Positions 12,701 through 27,085 of a stretch of DNA of 64,000 nt are shown here, one piece after another. Numbering within the stretch: the first letter of the stretch is position 1; each line of letters starts with the position of its first letter. This DNA is from Prochilodus magdalenae (lineage: Eukaryota; Chordata; Actinopteri; Characiformes; Prochilodontidae): assembly GCA_024036415.1 (NCBI GenBank), contig JAMWET010000489.1, forward strand, positions 168,501-232,500, written 5' to 3'. Under the pieces are notes generated by a model. That model was not told the origin of the DNA, ran no database searches, and saw nothing but the letters and a program-made list of their open reading frames with translations. Made by a program: the position numbers and the translations under genes.

Positions 12701-15700
12701 ACAATCAGGGTTCTAGAAACAATAAAGGCTGAACTATTTAATTATTTATTTATTGAGCGTTCTTTTACATTTATGGCTTATACAGTGTAACTTACAACTG
12801 TGCTTACTGTTCCGTCAGAAAATGTTCCATACCTAGTACAAAAACATTACAGTCTAAAACTGGCCATGAACTCGGACACTGCACAGAAAAAGCAGTAGTA
12901 GTTTCTCCACTCCTCTTGTAGGCTAGTAATTGGTCTTTTTAACTATTACTGTTCTTCAGTTTTGAATATGTTGAGCCAATTAAAAAAAAGAAAACTAGCC
13001 GTGTGTGTTTCGTAAAAAGTCAAATGTCTTAGGAGTATCGGATCTTATGAAAGTAGAGCATATCCTCAAGTAGGCTGCTGACCACAAACCCAGAATCAAT
13101 AAAATTCCAAGACATGCAAAAAGCTCTGTGACCACAAAAAAAAACAAAAAAACAGCATCATCATTACGTTCCGTTGCAAGCCAGTCTGCTTAACTCTGTC
13201 CTGTCTGCTGTACTTCAAAGCTGTGGAGAACATCTTGAGGTGTAATCAAAGAAGACAATGGAGCTTCTGAGCGTATCTTTGTCAACTGCAACTTTTCAGA
13301 GGATAAAGGAGATAAATCCACAGATAAGGAACCTCCAGCTGGACTGCTTAGTTGAGCTTTAGCTTCTTAAAGATAAAGCTCAACTTCTTATGAGGAACTA
13401 GGACAAATAAGCTACTTACATACTCTGGACTACCTACAAAGTAAGGAAACGGGCCAGTTGTCTTTATGCTGGAAAAAGACAACTGCCAGACTGGAAAAAC
13501 TTTCCTGGCAACCTAATGAGAATGTGTATCGATTTGTTTTCCAAACAACACTCAGAGTGCACTAACAAATTAAAAGATTAGTTTTGTTAATACATATAAA
13601 GTTAACCTGGAATGATCAAAATGCCATTTTGATGATTGGCCAATTCCAGTCCAATGATGTGATCCATGATGGGCCATTACTGCTTCAAGTCGGTCGATCC
13701 TGAGAGGAGACCAGTGACGCAAAACATATTAGCCACACTTCACCATTGCCCCAGCCAATCCGCAAAACCCGTTGGTCACAAAACCCTCCAGTTCTTCACT
13801 CAAACTCTAGATGGAAAAGTTGACCTTGTGACCTTCTGCAGACTGGAACGCTCCATCAACATGTCATGGTTTTCAAACGCCTGTTTGTTAAATACAATCA
13901 TATAGCAAAAAGAGCACACCGCGTCCTGCTGCCTTCCTCCACCTTACATAAACAATCTACACTGATAAAGCTCTGCTCTGATAATCATTCAATTTCTTGC
14001 CACAAAAAAATAAAAAATATCCCTGAGGTTTGGCAGCTGCGTTTATGGTCTCTTACGGGCGATAAAAGAAGAAAATCTGCATATTTAAAAATGGGAAAGA
14101 ATAAAAAGTGTGAGTTTCAATAAATGTTAAACTATCTATATAGAAACTCAATGGTCATCACTAACTAGGAAAGTGATGCTAGTTAGCAATAGCAATTTGC
14201 ATAGTTGGCATGAAAACAGCTCTGCTGTTACATTCAATTAAAGTGCAAAAATACGCTTTAAGATAACTTAACTTGAAGCTAAGCAGCTGACAGTAAAGCG
14301 ACAAAAAGGCAAATTATACATGCTTTGTTTAAACATTTAAAACCAGTGTTGGGTAACCGGGACAGCGTTATATTAGCCCAAAAGGTGCAAACGTTTCACA
14401 GCAGCACAAAAACTAAAGCTCCATCGTGCCTATGTGGGAAGTCTGTGATTCGGTATCAGTTCAGAGATTCAAGAAATAAAAAAACAAAACAAAACAAAAC
14501 CTGGTATCACTTCTTCCTGAAGCAAAACATGCCATTAGCTGTTAACATTAGCGGCTAAAGCTTTTACAAATGGAAACCAATGTAGACTAACCAGAGTATG
14601 TAATCACAAAACACCAGCTTTGAAATAATGATGAAACTATTTATACCGTAGAATCAGCTTCGTATGAAACAACAAATTTAAGGACAGCACCATGGTAACG
14701 GTGCTGTTTGGTGGCTATTCTTGATGACAAGATAAAGAGACAAGTGGTGAGAGCTGACGTCAGCAACTCTCTTGTACAGAGTCAGCAGTGAGCCACCTAA
14801 ACCATCAAACTAGCAAGGCAGAGTAACCTAGCGAATCATCGCTGAATGCAGACGATAAGGGATCTCTCAAACTCTTGTCTGTTGTGTTCAGAGGAAACGC
14901 CTAACCAACCAGAAAAACCCGATCTCTCTGGCTTCCTCCTCCACAAACGAGGGGGCCACAGAGACAATCCTCAAAACTGTACAGATAAGTGGTTAGCTGT
15001 AGATTACCAACACTTAGTGATGCAACAGAGTGTAAATCAAACACGCAAACAAACCATCAATGTGGTGAACTTCAACTCTGTGACATTCTGAGGGAAAGAA
15101 CTGTTTTAAGAGGTTTCGATATGACACCAACAACATACCAACATACCAATAGTCTTTTGTCAAAATGACTGAATACAGCAAAACGTACTTATATATGGTT
15201 ACCCATATTATAAACACGGGAAATAAACAAAGTGGCTCGGTTTGAGCTACACAACACCCTTCCCGCCTATCAGTTACAGGGGGCAATATAAGGAACTTCT
15301 TATATCAGGCAAGATCAGAGAGTCACGTTAACATCAATGAGGCAATTCAACAACGGAGAGACCTTCAAGAGCTGAAGTTGGCTTCCATTTTGGCAACTTC
15401 CTGTTTGAGTTTTCCCGCTCTGAGGTTCCAGAATGCAATTTGTGTCCTGTTTGCTAACTGTTTAGCATTGTACCAGCAATTGTAGCGATGGTTTGCAAAC
15501 TCACAACCTGCTAACGTTACATTGCTTGCTGTGTTGTTGCTCCTCCTAATGCTAGATCATGATGTTTGTCTTGCAGCAGAGTTTTTATGGTCATATGTTA
15601 TCTAACACCCAGACACAAAATCCCCCCATAAACAAAACCCTACTTCACTATCCCAGTGCTGTTCATTTTGGGAATGAACTGCCATGGATTCGGAACTACT

Positions 15701-18424
15701 GATGGAGTACTCAATGAAAGGGTTGAGCTTAAATGTCAATCTTTCTCCAGAATTGTTAACTGCACCTTTAACGGTCTTTCCAATCTGTGTTGAGTTCAGA
15801 AACCTGCATAATAGAGATAACTACACTCATATACGGATTACAAAAACAGAATAACTAACAGAACAACTAATTAACTTTCTCTCATACATACTTTAACTCA
15901 GGTGTAAGCAATACCATTAATGCAATATTATCAAATACTATAATTTTCATTAAAAAGGGAAAAAAAAGTAATAAAATCCTCTGGCCATTTTATAACAACC
16001 AGCATCTCTAAAATATGACCACAATTAAACATAATTCTGAATTATACCTCAACCATGAGGATTTCAAATTATGACTCATCGTAATTGAACCAAACAGTTT
16101 CGCAGCACAGAGACAAGCGGGACTCAGACCTTGCTCAACACCTCGCTGCTGGAGACGTGTGTACTTGGCCATGCTCCCAGCCTGATGTCCCGGAGGAACA
16201 GAACAAGAAAAAGAGAAAGAAAAGGGGAAAAAAAAAAAAAAAGTCCTGAGGTAATTCAGCCATAGATTCTTTATGGAGGCCAGATGCAGCTGGAGTTGTT
16301 CTGAATGAGAGGGCTGTCTCCAAATAGGAATGTGCGAGTGAAACAGAAATGGGGCTTTTGTTTAAAGATCACCTCGATTTAAGGCCCGTAAGTCTTTTAG
16401 CAGATGGACGGACCAGAAGAGGGTAAAATAAAAACGTCCACTCAGCGGTACACAATACTCCACAGCAGCCATGCAGGCTTAGATGTCGATTTTAATCCAG
16501 AAGAAGGATCTGGACATCGTTCCTTAAAGAAGGGGGTTCTTGAGTGAAGGCAATGCATTTGTTCCTCAAATGCTTAAAGGGTCGTATAGAACTTAAAGGT
16601 GTTCTGCTATTATTCTTATGGTACAAACTCGTATTTGGATCTGCACTGCAACAATAAGTTTAATGACATTTAATAACGTTTCCTTCCCAACAGGTGGCTC
16701 TCTAAAGAACCATTGTTAGACGTGAGACTGTGTGTGTCTGTAACTCTTTAGAACCCTGAAAAGGTACTATACTAATTCCAAGTTTCTCCTAGAACCATAT
16801 ATGCACACTAAGAACAATTTAGAAAACACATTTTTGAGAATATACTTTATCTAGAACTCTTAATATTGTGGATTAGTTTGATTTTTTTTCAAATAAATAG
16901 AACTATTAGCAAACAAACGGATGCACTAAACACATAAACAGCACCTTTTAAGGAGATTCTTCTAAGGTTATAAAAGTATACACTACTTTTATCTGAGAGC
17001 AAACACACAAACAAAATCAGGCATTCTTTTCTTGAAGGAACGTTTGGACGGAGCTACTGGGACGAATAAGAAGAACTTCAAGCAGGCCCGCCTCCTGTGA
17101 GAATTCTACACCGGTCTTAGACAAGCTCAATAAACCGTTTCTGGTCGTTTAAGCAGCAGGCAACTCAGTAACTCTGCCTGGACCTCCTGCTGTCACACAT
17201 GTGGTCCAGTTTTAGCTAAAGAGTTTCACCCCATTAAAGAGCGTCAGGAGGACGAGTAGACTCACCTTCACAGGACATAAACAAACAATGTTCCTCATGG
17301 GCCATAAACGAGTCAACAAGGCTGCACTAATGTTATATCACAAGATCACTTGAAGCCTTTTTAAACAAGGGGCATTCTGTCTAGTCTGAGGTGAACAGAA
17401 TGGAATGGACAGCACAAACCAACAGAGCAACAGAGCCCAAACCAAACACTGAGACCCAGTCTGATGAGAAGAAGTGCCGAGTAGCTCAAACCGAGTCACT
17501 TTGTTTATTTCCTATGGTTATAATATTGGATATATGAGTGTTATATTAGTATAAGCAGTACTCAGTTGTACATAGTAAATGATGTTGTTGTCATATCAAA
17601 ACCTCTAAGACTGCGAAAGAAGTTCTTGGATCAAACAACAACAACAACCACCTGACAAAACAGTAGCATCAGATTTTAAATGGCTATGAAATAATGCAAG
17701 CTCAGTATCGCTGAACACCTGCACAAAAGGATCTGCAAGTGCTACTACCACCTTCAGAAAAGGAAAGGACAAAACTCCTCAAAACAAGCCTGCAGTGAAA
17801 TCAACGGTGGCAGCAAATTAGTCAGAGCTGTCAGGCTAAGAAAAGGAAAACAACCCATCTTACAGAAACACGCCATGTTAATTATCTGGAGGGTGGAGCC
17901 GTTTATATTCTCACTGTTGAAGCTGAAAAGACTCTGGATGAGACTCTGAGCAGATTTGGAGTATAACGTCTAACTGCTGACAGACAGATGTATGCTCTGA
18001 GACACGCTACACTTCCTTTGGGGTACTATATTTACTAAACGAGTAATTTACCATTATTTAGCTCAATTAGTTGACTAGTAGGGGGTTGACCAGTAACTAT
18101 TTGACTTAACTGCTTGGCGATGATGCGATCACGTGATCATAATACCAACAGAGAAGACAACCAATGATGATAACCAATGATGACCCTGATAATTTCAGGG
18201 TCAAATTCACTGGTTTCCTGAAGGCCGGCAATGTGATTCAGGGTTCCTTGGTAAGGGCCCGTCATGTTCTACTGACAATCCACCAATCCATTCGGTGCTT
18301 CTATGATGACACTTACATTGTTTTATTTTTCAACAACATCTTTTCATTTCCACAACATTTCAGCCTTTCAGCATAAGTGCTACAGATGCTACCAGGTGGC
18401 CTGAGTTTAAAGTTTAGATCACGG

Positions 18425-18545
18425 GTAGAGAACTCCGGTCCCGGAGGGTAAAATTCCTGAACAATTTGGTGATTGTCCTGCTTACACACACCTGATTCGA
18501 CTTAGCTGTTGATTACCAGGTTTAGCTGTTGCATCAGAGCGAAGA
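18425..18545. repeat. dispersed fish repeat (unclassified, possible non-autonomous DNA element)
   Basis: The words CTCCGGTCCCGGAGGGTAA and CACACACCTGATTCGACT resemble the common teleost repeat with 'ggtcctggagggcc...ctgcacagttt...acacacctga'. The assignment is from memory, and the class is uncertain. Confidence 0.5.
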
Positions 18546-20994
18546 AAAAAAGCAAACGTCATAAAGACGGACAAACTGCTCTTAATTCAAACCATAGGTT
18601 CATATAATGAGATCATTCTCTGAATAGCTCAGGGTCATTGTTATTGCTTAATCAATAAATGACCACAAAGTAAAAGCCAGCTGGTTTTGATATGTCTTGC
18701 CCACCTTTCCCAAAAATGCTAAAGTAGGTGTACTGGGGAAACAGGCCATTCTTTCAGCACAGAGTCTCGAATAAAGTAGGTTCATTATACTGACATACCA
18801 TGAACCTTATACCCATTTTTTTTCCCAAACTCTGACAATGTGGAGCAGCTTTGCTCAATGTCTGACTCTGAAAAGACTGAAGAGCGGAGCAGCTCCACCT
18901 TTATTAGCATCCCAAACCCAACATTGATTCCGTGTTGGCCGGTTGAAGCAGAAAATATTAGCCTGAGAGTTTCATAGTGAGCAACAACTTTAATCGACAT
19001 TGTGATGACGTCCATATGTAAAGCCAGTAGCTAGTACAGATAACATTAGCTACTAGCAAGCTCCTGGTATCTAATGTTAGCATAGTTGGCAAGCTGTCGA
19101 ATTTAGTGTTAAAAGGAACTCTCGATAAAGAAGCTATCAGCGATCATAAGTTGTGGTGTAAACTAACTAGTTAAAAACTAGGAAAAGTTGTGCTTTCAGT
19201 TTAACCAAAAACACACATGGTGAATCTTAGTAGCGTGTAAACGGATTATACATCAAAACACTGATGCACATCTCTCATTTCTCTTTACACTTCTCTTTAC
19301 TCTTTACTTCGCTTAAGATCATTCTGTCGTATAGTTTAGATAACAGAAAGAGACTGTGTTGCAAGAAAGCAGTGTTGCTCAAACTGGAATTCTCTTGCAC
19401 AATATTTTAAAATAACTTTATCAATAAGTGGCCAGTAACTTTAGGGACGCTGTGGCTAGTTTAAACGCTTACTGAATTCACCGAAGGTAAGAAAGGTAGG
19501 TGAACATTTCCTATATTAGTTTTTTCATTTTTAACATACCTCAGTGTCAGACACACAGGTGAAGATAGACTGAGGACTCATCTGGGAGGTCTGTGATCTC
19601 TTCTATTTCCAATGAATGACACAAAGGCGCTCATACAAATCAATGTTGTCAATTTGCTTAAAGGGCATTAATCAATTTTACCAGCCATCTGAACCTTGTT
19701 TGTACAGGAGAACCTACTGTGGGTGCAATCTTAAGATATAACACTGAAACCACGTTACTTGGCACTTGAATTCAAGTACCACGTAAACTTGAACATAGTA
19801 GTAGTTCATGTTCTAACCAGACAACGACTGAACTTGTGTTCAGCTGGTGTAACTCGCTGCTGGTGAATAGGAAGCCGACTTTAAAGTCTGTTTTTAAGAT
19901 GAACATCAACCATGTATCGCTAACAGTTCATTTCCTTTTTTAAACTAGTTTATTTTAATTTCCTGCCTGTGTCTGTTTTGACATGTCGCTTCTGTGTGAT
20001 CATCGAGGGGTCTCACTTTTAGCCAGCCAATAAGAGCAGAGCTCATCTAATTATTCATGAGCTCACCAATAAAGGGCACACAGCTCATTTCATTCTAGGA
20101 CCAAAACATATAGGTGGAAATTGTGACCACAGTCACATACCTTTTATGCAGAACATCAAAAAACAATTTATAACACTGAACCAGTCAAACATTTAGGTCA
20201 ATCGCATGCCAGTCCTCCAGTTACAACAATAAGCACAACAACACATCCTTCTGAGAACTAGCATGTCTGACAGAAGACTGACAGAAATATACTCTTGCTT
20301 AATGTGATGTGCATTGATTGGCGACTTAGAATGAAATTAACAGTGGCTTTTGGATGCAAAACATGCCCACATCCCGATGAGCCCTGCATAACTTGAAGTA
20401 ACAACCCATTAATGACTTCCAAAATGAATTCAGAACGAGAAATGAAAACCAAGACTAGTGCTGTGTAATAGAGTCTAACGTTACTATTGTAAAACTTAAA
20501 ATATCAACAATTAAATTGTATTGCATTGTATGTTGTATGAAAATATTATATGAAAATATTCATGCTACCGAGTTCCATTAGCCGATGCAGAAGCATCATC
20601 TAGCTATGCAGAACATGGGCTGCAAAAAGAAGAGGAAGCTGTAGAAGGGAAGTTGAGGCTAAACAGCAAAAAGAATCCATATTTGAACAAAGATTATAAC
20701 AGAGACCTACTAGCAGGACACCGGGTGGTGTAGGGGAGAGAACCATTCCCCCTGTCAAACAACCAATAAGACGAGAAATTAGCATGTTTGTAAAACTAAA
20801 CTGCTCTTCGAATCAATGTCTTTGTGTGATACCAGATAATCAGGAATTAAACTGACTTTCACTATTTCTGCATAATTTAATCATTCAGAGTGAATGCTGA
20901 TTTCTTTGGGGAGTACTTTGTCTCAACACCCTGAATATATCCTTCCACCATGCATGTATGTATGCGTAAAGGTATGTTTATGTAGGGATACATA

Positions 20995-21300
20995 AAAATG
21001 AACATTTTGGCAGAAGCCGAACAGAACCAAACTTCTGACCGAAGGTCAAGCAGATGTGGCACTGCTGGCCCCCATGTCAGACCTTGGCAATCTACTGTGA
21101 GCCAAAGGTGGCCCACATATTCACAACAAGGATTTGGCCCACCTGTCCCAAACCTGATCTGGTCCACTTCTAGCACAGATACAGCAGAGCTGCCTACTTT
21201 TGGCTGGGGCGTTGCCTTAATGTGGTGCACATGTGGGCCACTTCTTGCTACGATGAGCGGTCCACTCAAAGTGGCATAAACCCATCTGGTAAGTGGGCTA
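20995..21300. repeat. dispersed repeat rich in TGGCCCACA / TGGGCCA words
   Basis: This 300-base block is richer in GC than its surroundings and carries GGTGGCCCACATATTC, GGATTTGGCCCACCTGTCC and GGTGCACATGTGGGCCACT. It is open on both strands (93 and 182 codons), but the composition is repeat-like and I recognise no protein. Similar blocks are frequent in fish genomes as I remember; the class is unknown. Confidence 0.5.
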
Positions 21301-24300
21301 GATGAAAATGGGGAAGATTTGAGACAGAACAGTTTTGCTGTCTGGGATGTATTTTTGTCTTGGTTTTTTACAAGATAAAAACATTTACTAAACTGCGCAT
21401 TAAGCACACTTCTTGAACACCGCAATTCTGTTATTTACTGTTTCTGGAGTTACATTTGGCTCTGATTTATAATAATAATAATATATATAACCATTTATAA
21501 TAATAATTACTCAGTAGATTTGTGCTATTGAAATTTCAATATGATCCATATCTGAGGTTCACATAAAAGTCGTCACTGGACCTGTTCCGTTTAAAACCTG
21601 GGCTAAAACAGAAACACGCTAACTAACTGCACATTTCATTATACAGACAGGAACAGTCAGAATGAGCCTCAAAGTTAAAATAATCAGGACTGAAGACTAA
21701 TAAAAGATGAACTCGCTTTAGAGGATCAGTTTTAGAGTGAAATAGCCAAGGGGAGCTAACAGTTAGGCTAAACGTATTTCAGGTGAATTGAGCAGCGTTA
21801 GCAGCAGCTAGCTCTAAACAGTGGATACAGTAATAACAGCTCTGAGGTAAATGTGAGGTAACCGGTCATGTGACTGTATTAGTATACTACACTGTAGGTC
21901 AGAACCTGCTACTGTACTGTATACCACACACAGGAGGTGTATACAGTGTGCAGTACATACTACTGTAGTCTGCAGTGTGTAGCTAACAACCATAGATCTT
22001 GAGACTTAAATAATCTACATAAATAAGATGAATCCTATCCAATGACATATGGTAGACAGCATTGCATGTTAACAACCACATTCTTCCTGAATGAGGGTTT
22101 TCTATGCAAATGTCTTGTAAACCATAACAGAGCTTGTCAAACTGTTTCCTTTACTGTTCTCTCAAAACACCGAACTGGACAACGAAATGGAACGCACTGT
22201 ATTTAGGCGTTCACCTTAACAACCGCAAGAAATACATCACTTAAAATGAATTTATTGCTCATAACTAAAACTGAAAATTAATAACAAGGACACCAACACA
22301 TCATCCAGCACTATTCTGTATCATACGGGATCACGTTCTGTGGTTTTCTGAAGTTATGCTGAAAAGAACAAGCATGATGGGATACCATAATTCACTTGGA
22401 CACACTACAGAGCCCCATAATTAACTTTTCAGCAGCTCAGCAGACTGCTAACAGGGGAAGACATAATGTCGTATTAGTCAAATGCCTTGCAGGGTGCAGC
22501 AGTGAGTCTATAACCTCTTACAGGTTCTGTCTGTAGGAACATTTAGTACATAAAATAATTAATAGAACTGATTACTCAGTTAACTAAATAATTCACAGTA
22601 ATGCACACATTATTATTACAGCAATAACACTTATTTACATGATAAAAACAAATTTTATATTCTCCTGCAGCTCCTTTACAGCCCTGAGTCTATGGCTTGT
22701 ATGGCTTTGAATGGCCTGTTACTGCAATCTTAACACCCTGAACACTCTATTAATCTTCAGAACAGTTAATAGATTAGTAATTTAATCAATAGCACCACTC
22801 CTAAAGCTAAACATGGGCTTCCTTCCCTTAGTCCTGTGGAATCCGAGTGGATCATTGTCTGTTCAAAGAGCCTGCTTCCTTTTAAGTCTGTCAAGTTCCA
22901 GGATACTTTATCTGCTATTTTAAACCGACTGACACTACAGCACCATTAATCAGAGAATGATGAACTACCGCTGCTGATTCTGCTCCACTGCAGGGCTCTG
23001 GGATTAGTTGGCATCTCCAAACGGAATCTTGCATCCCCGCCTTTGTGACTCCATTTTGCCAGCCGATTCAGAGCTGCAAAAGCTGAAAGTCAGACTCGAA
23101 AACTGGAGAAAAACTTAATCCTTTTGGTGTATAGGTGTAACAATGCATATTTTTCTAAAACAGTTTCGAATTTTCTAGTTGTTTTTTTTATTCCAGGTGA
23201 TAGGGTGCGCAAGGTTGTTGTACATAGCACAATGATGCTGAGCTCTAACTGGTCTAACTCTACATTCTCACTTTTAGTAAAACGACAAAGTTGCCAAAAA
23301 TTTACCACTGACAAGACAGCACACTGATAACTGGGAGTTGGTGCCGCAACAAAGCTGAGGAAAGTTTAACTTCATGCAAATCAGAAGCAAAACAGTGAGC
23401 CGATTACCAGTGAAAATTGAGCCGGTGGTATGTGCTTAATCTTTGTTACAGTGAAATGGCATGCACCTTTTTTGCTTCCTTGATATCTGGACCCTGACCC
23501 ATCCACACCAAGATTTCTCACAGGGATTCAAACGTCAAGTGGCAAAAAGTTGAAGCTACTGTGAACACTAGGTAACTTGTCGTCTTAGCTGTATTAGATT
23601 CAGTTGCACAACATAAAGTAGGCTGTGATGAAAGCTGCAGCTCTCATGATTTAAACATTTTATGAAAAACTGAGTCGTGCTTACTGAACTGAACTGTTTC
23701 AGCTGAACGCATAAAACACAGAAGCAGAAACTGGGTTCAATAACCAAACCTGTGGGGCCTTCTTTAAATAAATATTCAAATGTCAGTCAACCTGGTCAAC
23801 CTTTATGCTATTCAAATTTGATTCACAACATAATCTGGTAACCTAAAAATACTGTAAACAACAGCAACAACAACAACAACAACTCTCAACACTCCTACTC
23901 TGTTCTCTAAAAAGGTACTGTGCATTTTTTTACTTTTTCACCCCAATCCTTGGTTTATTGTTTTTCCACTTTATTTTTATTTGATGTGGACTGCTTTAGA
24001 GGAGCCTCAGGAGCTCAGCTCGCAGGCCCATTCTGTCAGCATTCCAACAAGTGCCAAATATAGAGCCAGCTTGTGCCTAACAAGAGCTTGTAGAAATTCC
24101 AACTGAGCAACTTAATAAAGAGAATATTAACTTCATTAATTTGATCTGCTTTGGCAAGACCTGTGAATACAGACAAAAAAAAAATGCCTGCACTTCTAAA
24201 ACAGAACCCCAACAAGGGTTCTTTATGGTTCTTTCAAGTGCCAGGACACTGTATTTTATGATTCCATAGAACAAGCACTTTTGAGTCAATGCATGAATGC

Positions 24301-24825
24301 TTGTAATTTAAAAAATGCAATTATAAAAATAACTCATGGAGGGCATCCCTGCTTAATGTACGTTTGCAATCGTGGCTGTTGGGTTAGTCTGTAGCTTCAA
24401 CGGCATATAACGCAAAAGGTTCTATTTTAACTAAAAGCTTTTCTAGAACCAAACACCTAGTTAAGGATTATTATTATTTATTTATTTTATTTTTAAGTGT
24501 AGGTTACGGTTCTCTCTTACGTTCTTAATTTAGGTGACCAAATCTCTGCGTTCAGAGAACCTAGAACTGCCCAATAATTCAGCACGACATAAGCCACTAC
24601 ATGTCAGAAGTTCAGATGCTAGATACAATCTGTTCTGTAGTTTCATTTTAGTTTCTCTGCTATGAAGTAAGGCTTATAGAAAACTTACTGCTCAAAACAT
24701 TAAAGTTCTACAGTCATGGTGGAAATAAGGACTCACAGGAGTTTGTTTATTCTTATAAAGGTTAAAATCTACCTAAAATCTAATCAGGAGCCCCATAGAA
24801 CCACCATAAAGCAGGTACTGACGTG

Positions 24826-25200
24826 AGTGGTTAAGACACAGCTGGAGTCAACCAACAGGAATGAAACTTGGTGGGTAGGTCTGACACCATGAGATATGCA
24901 AATAATTGAAGTTTCAATTTTAAGCAAGGACAGGCCTTATCGCTCTATCTAACTGACTATATAAGGTTGTCCTGTGGCGGGTGCCTTCCTTTCTGACTAG
25001 CTGTTGTGTTGGTAGCATCCGTTCAAGTGAAGGATACCTATAAGAAGAGTTTCGAAAGCAACTCGTGAGAGGTCGCATCATAGGGCACCCGGGGAGCAGG
25101 ATGGTCTTATTGCCGCATTGCGTGTCATAGCAGCCGTGCGAACACTACCATAGCGCTCTGTTGCCGGAAGTGGATAGAAGGAGGCAGGCACCAGCGACAT
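24826..25200 (+). mobile_element. Tc1-like transposase fossil, amino-terminal part
   Basis: From about 25030 the plus strand reads IRRVSKATRERS and QDGLIAALRVIAAVRTLP with stops, followed by the words 'aggcaccagcgacat' shared with the fossil at 2888-3195 ('atgcaccagcgacatg'). This is the helix-turn-helix end of a transposase. The upstream part (24826-24980) is probably the element's left terminal region. Confidence 0.55.
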
Positions 25201-25372
25201 TAACCCATGAATCTCTTAAAAAGTTAATTAGCAAAAAGAATGATTGTATTTATAACCATGTTTGCTGTATAGAACACAACTGCATGTTTAATTGTGTGTT
25301 TGGATGGTGAAATTGTTCTACAGATTTATGCAGAAAAAAAAAGGTTCTGTTGCTGTTTTGTAGTCATTCATT

Positions 25373-25376
<4 letters not shown>

Positions 25377-25422
<46 letters not shown>
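25377..25422. repeat. (CA)n(TA)n compound microsatellite
   Basis: About 14 CA units followed directly by about 9 TA units. Confidence 0.95.
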
Positions 25423-26884
25423 AACATTTGTGACATGTCACACTTTACTTGAGTCATTTACATACCAAGCTTACAAAAAACAAAATCATCAGCAAACCCT
25501 ATGATAAAATCAGCAATTAGGTGCAATAACAGATGAATATCTTTATGGTTCTACACCAAAAAAGGCCAGCAAGCTGAGCTCTCAATCTGCTACAATATCC
25601 CAGACATAATACCACAATCAAGACAAAAAAAAATGGGTAGTAAAACACAGATGGAGCGATACCACTTTTTCCGTTCTGGTACCACTTTTGAAACCTTCAG
25701 TAACAACTGTTACCATTAATGACACAATACTTCCTAAAAGCTACTTAAAACCTTCAAAACAAAACAAAATTTAATGGATCACTTCATTTAAGATCATCAT
25801 GTAAAAGTAGGTCACCCTGCTAATCTGTACTCATCCGTAGCAGAAATGCGCTTTTCTCTCTTTTTTTTTTTTTTTTTAAAGAATGTGCCTGATATCTACA
25901 CTCCATCAAAGTCACAAACAGTTTTACTAAACCTCCCCCAAAGCCTGCGTGTTTACTTCGATTTAGAAGAGAACCAAGTTATGTTTGCGCCCACACTCAC
26001 AAATGAATGGCCCGGTTTATAATCAAAGTTTGTGTCTACGATCCAATAAGGTAAACAGCAAGCTTTCTAAAAATCCAGATGAATGCTGAATAGGTCCATA
26101 CCAAAGCCAATCTCGAATGAACCTCCTTGAACTCCTAGATCCAGGAAATAATTATTATCAGGTATGTTCTGGTTTGGGCGACAGGGTCATGTTTTACAAT
26201 CAGCAACAACAGGACACAGACATGCTGCCAGTCTATTAGGTAAACTCAACTTGTAAGAAACACTCAGTGGTCATTTTAACAGAAACACCCATCATAAAGC
26301 ATGCCTTATATGTACATTTACTCACTGGGGTGAACCTGTTGCTGTGTTAGTCATCCCCCATAGCTACTTCTAGCGGTTCTGTGGTCATTTTCTAATGGGA
26401 TATGGATTATTGTTTTTGGGTGGCTGTGCACTCTCAAACGATATATGTAAAAATGTCAGCAACACGGCTGTGTGTGCGAGATCCATTCATACCAGCATCC
26501 CAAACATCAGTTTTACTGCTGTGCAGTAAGTGCCACCTCCAACATTATATTTGGGTATAGCTTATATATGCAGTAATTTAAACGTAATGTGCTAAAAGGC
26601 AAAACATAACATTATTTTGCAAGTTGGAACAGTGATACGTTTAAAAAACAGTCAATAACCATATCATAAAAAGACATTGAAAACTACACTGATTCATATT
26701 CAACATTTCACATACTGTGCTGTACTAAATCCAATTACTCAAGACCAACTGTAACATGCTGTAACAACAAAGCATCCACTTGAAAGATTTAAGAACTGAT
26801 ATCCACAACATGCTTATTAAAGCATATTTGTTTAATCTATAATATTCTAATGAAGGCATAATGCTTATAAAAGCATATTGTGAC

Positions 26885-27085
26885 AAATTATCAGAGCAAG
26901 TTTGCAACCAAAGCAAAAGCCACCAGCCAATTCAAAAACCAGCAATCTAAGCAAATACCTTCCGGGAAAAAAAAACAAATCCTAGCAACCAAGCTAAAGC
27001 TAACGACCAATGCAAAAGCAAGTAACCAAGCGAAAGCTACTGACCAAGGCAAAAAACATAAAAACAAAAGCAAAAGCTAGCAACC
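26885..27085. repeat. degenerate short tandem repeat (AACCAAGCAAAAGCTA-like)
   Basis: Units of about 15-25 bases built on 'accaa.gcaaaagc.a' recur some ten times. The short open frames on both strands here are by-products. Confidence 0.7.

Noticed and set aside
14755..14762. TGACGTCA (CRE palindrome), also at 27213-27220, as regulatory sites
   Set aside because: Eight-base matches are expected by chance in 64 kb, and no other promoter feature is near.
18127..18138. GATCACGTGATC palindrome with E-box as a regulatory element
   Set aside because: Single short palindrome in intronic DNA without supporting context.
20877..21425. 182-codon minus-strand frame as a gene
   Set aside because: It overlaps a block with TGGCCCAC words typical of dispersed repeats, has no recognised domain and no splice signals.
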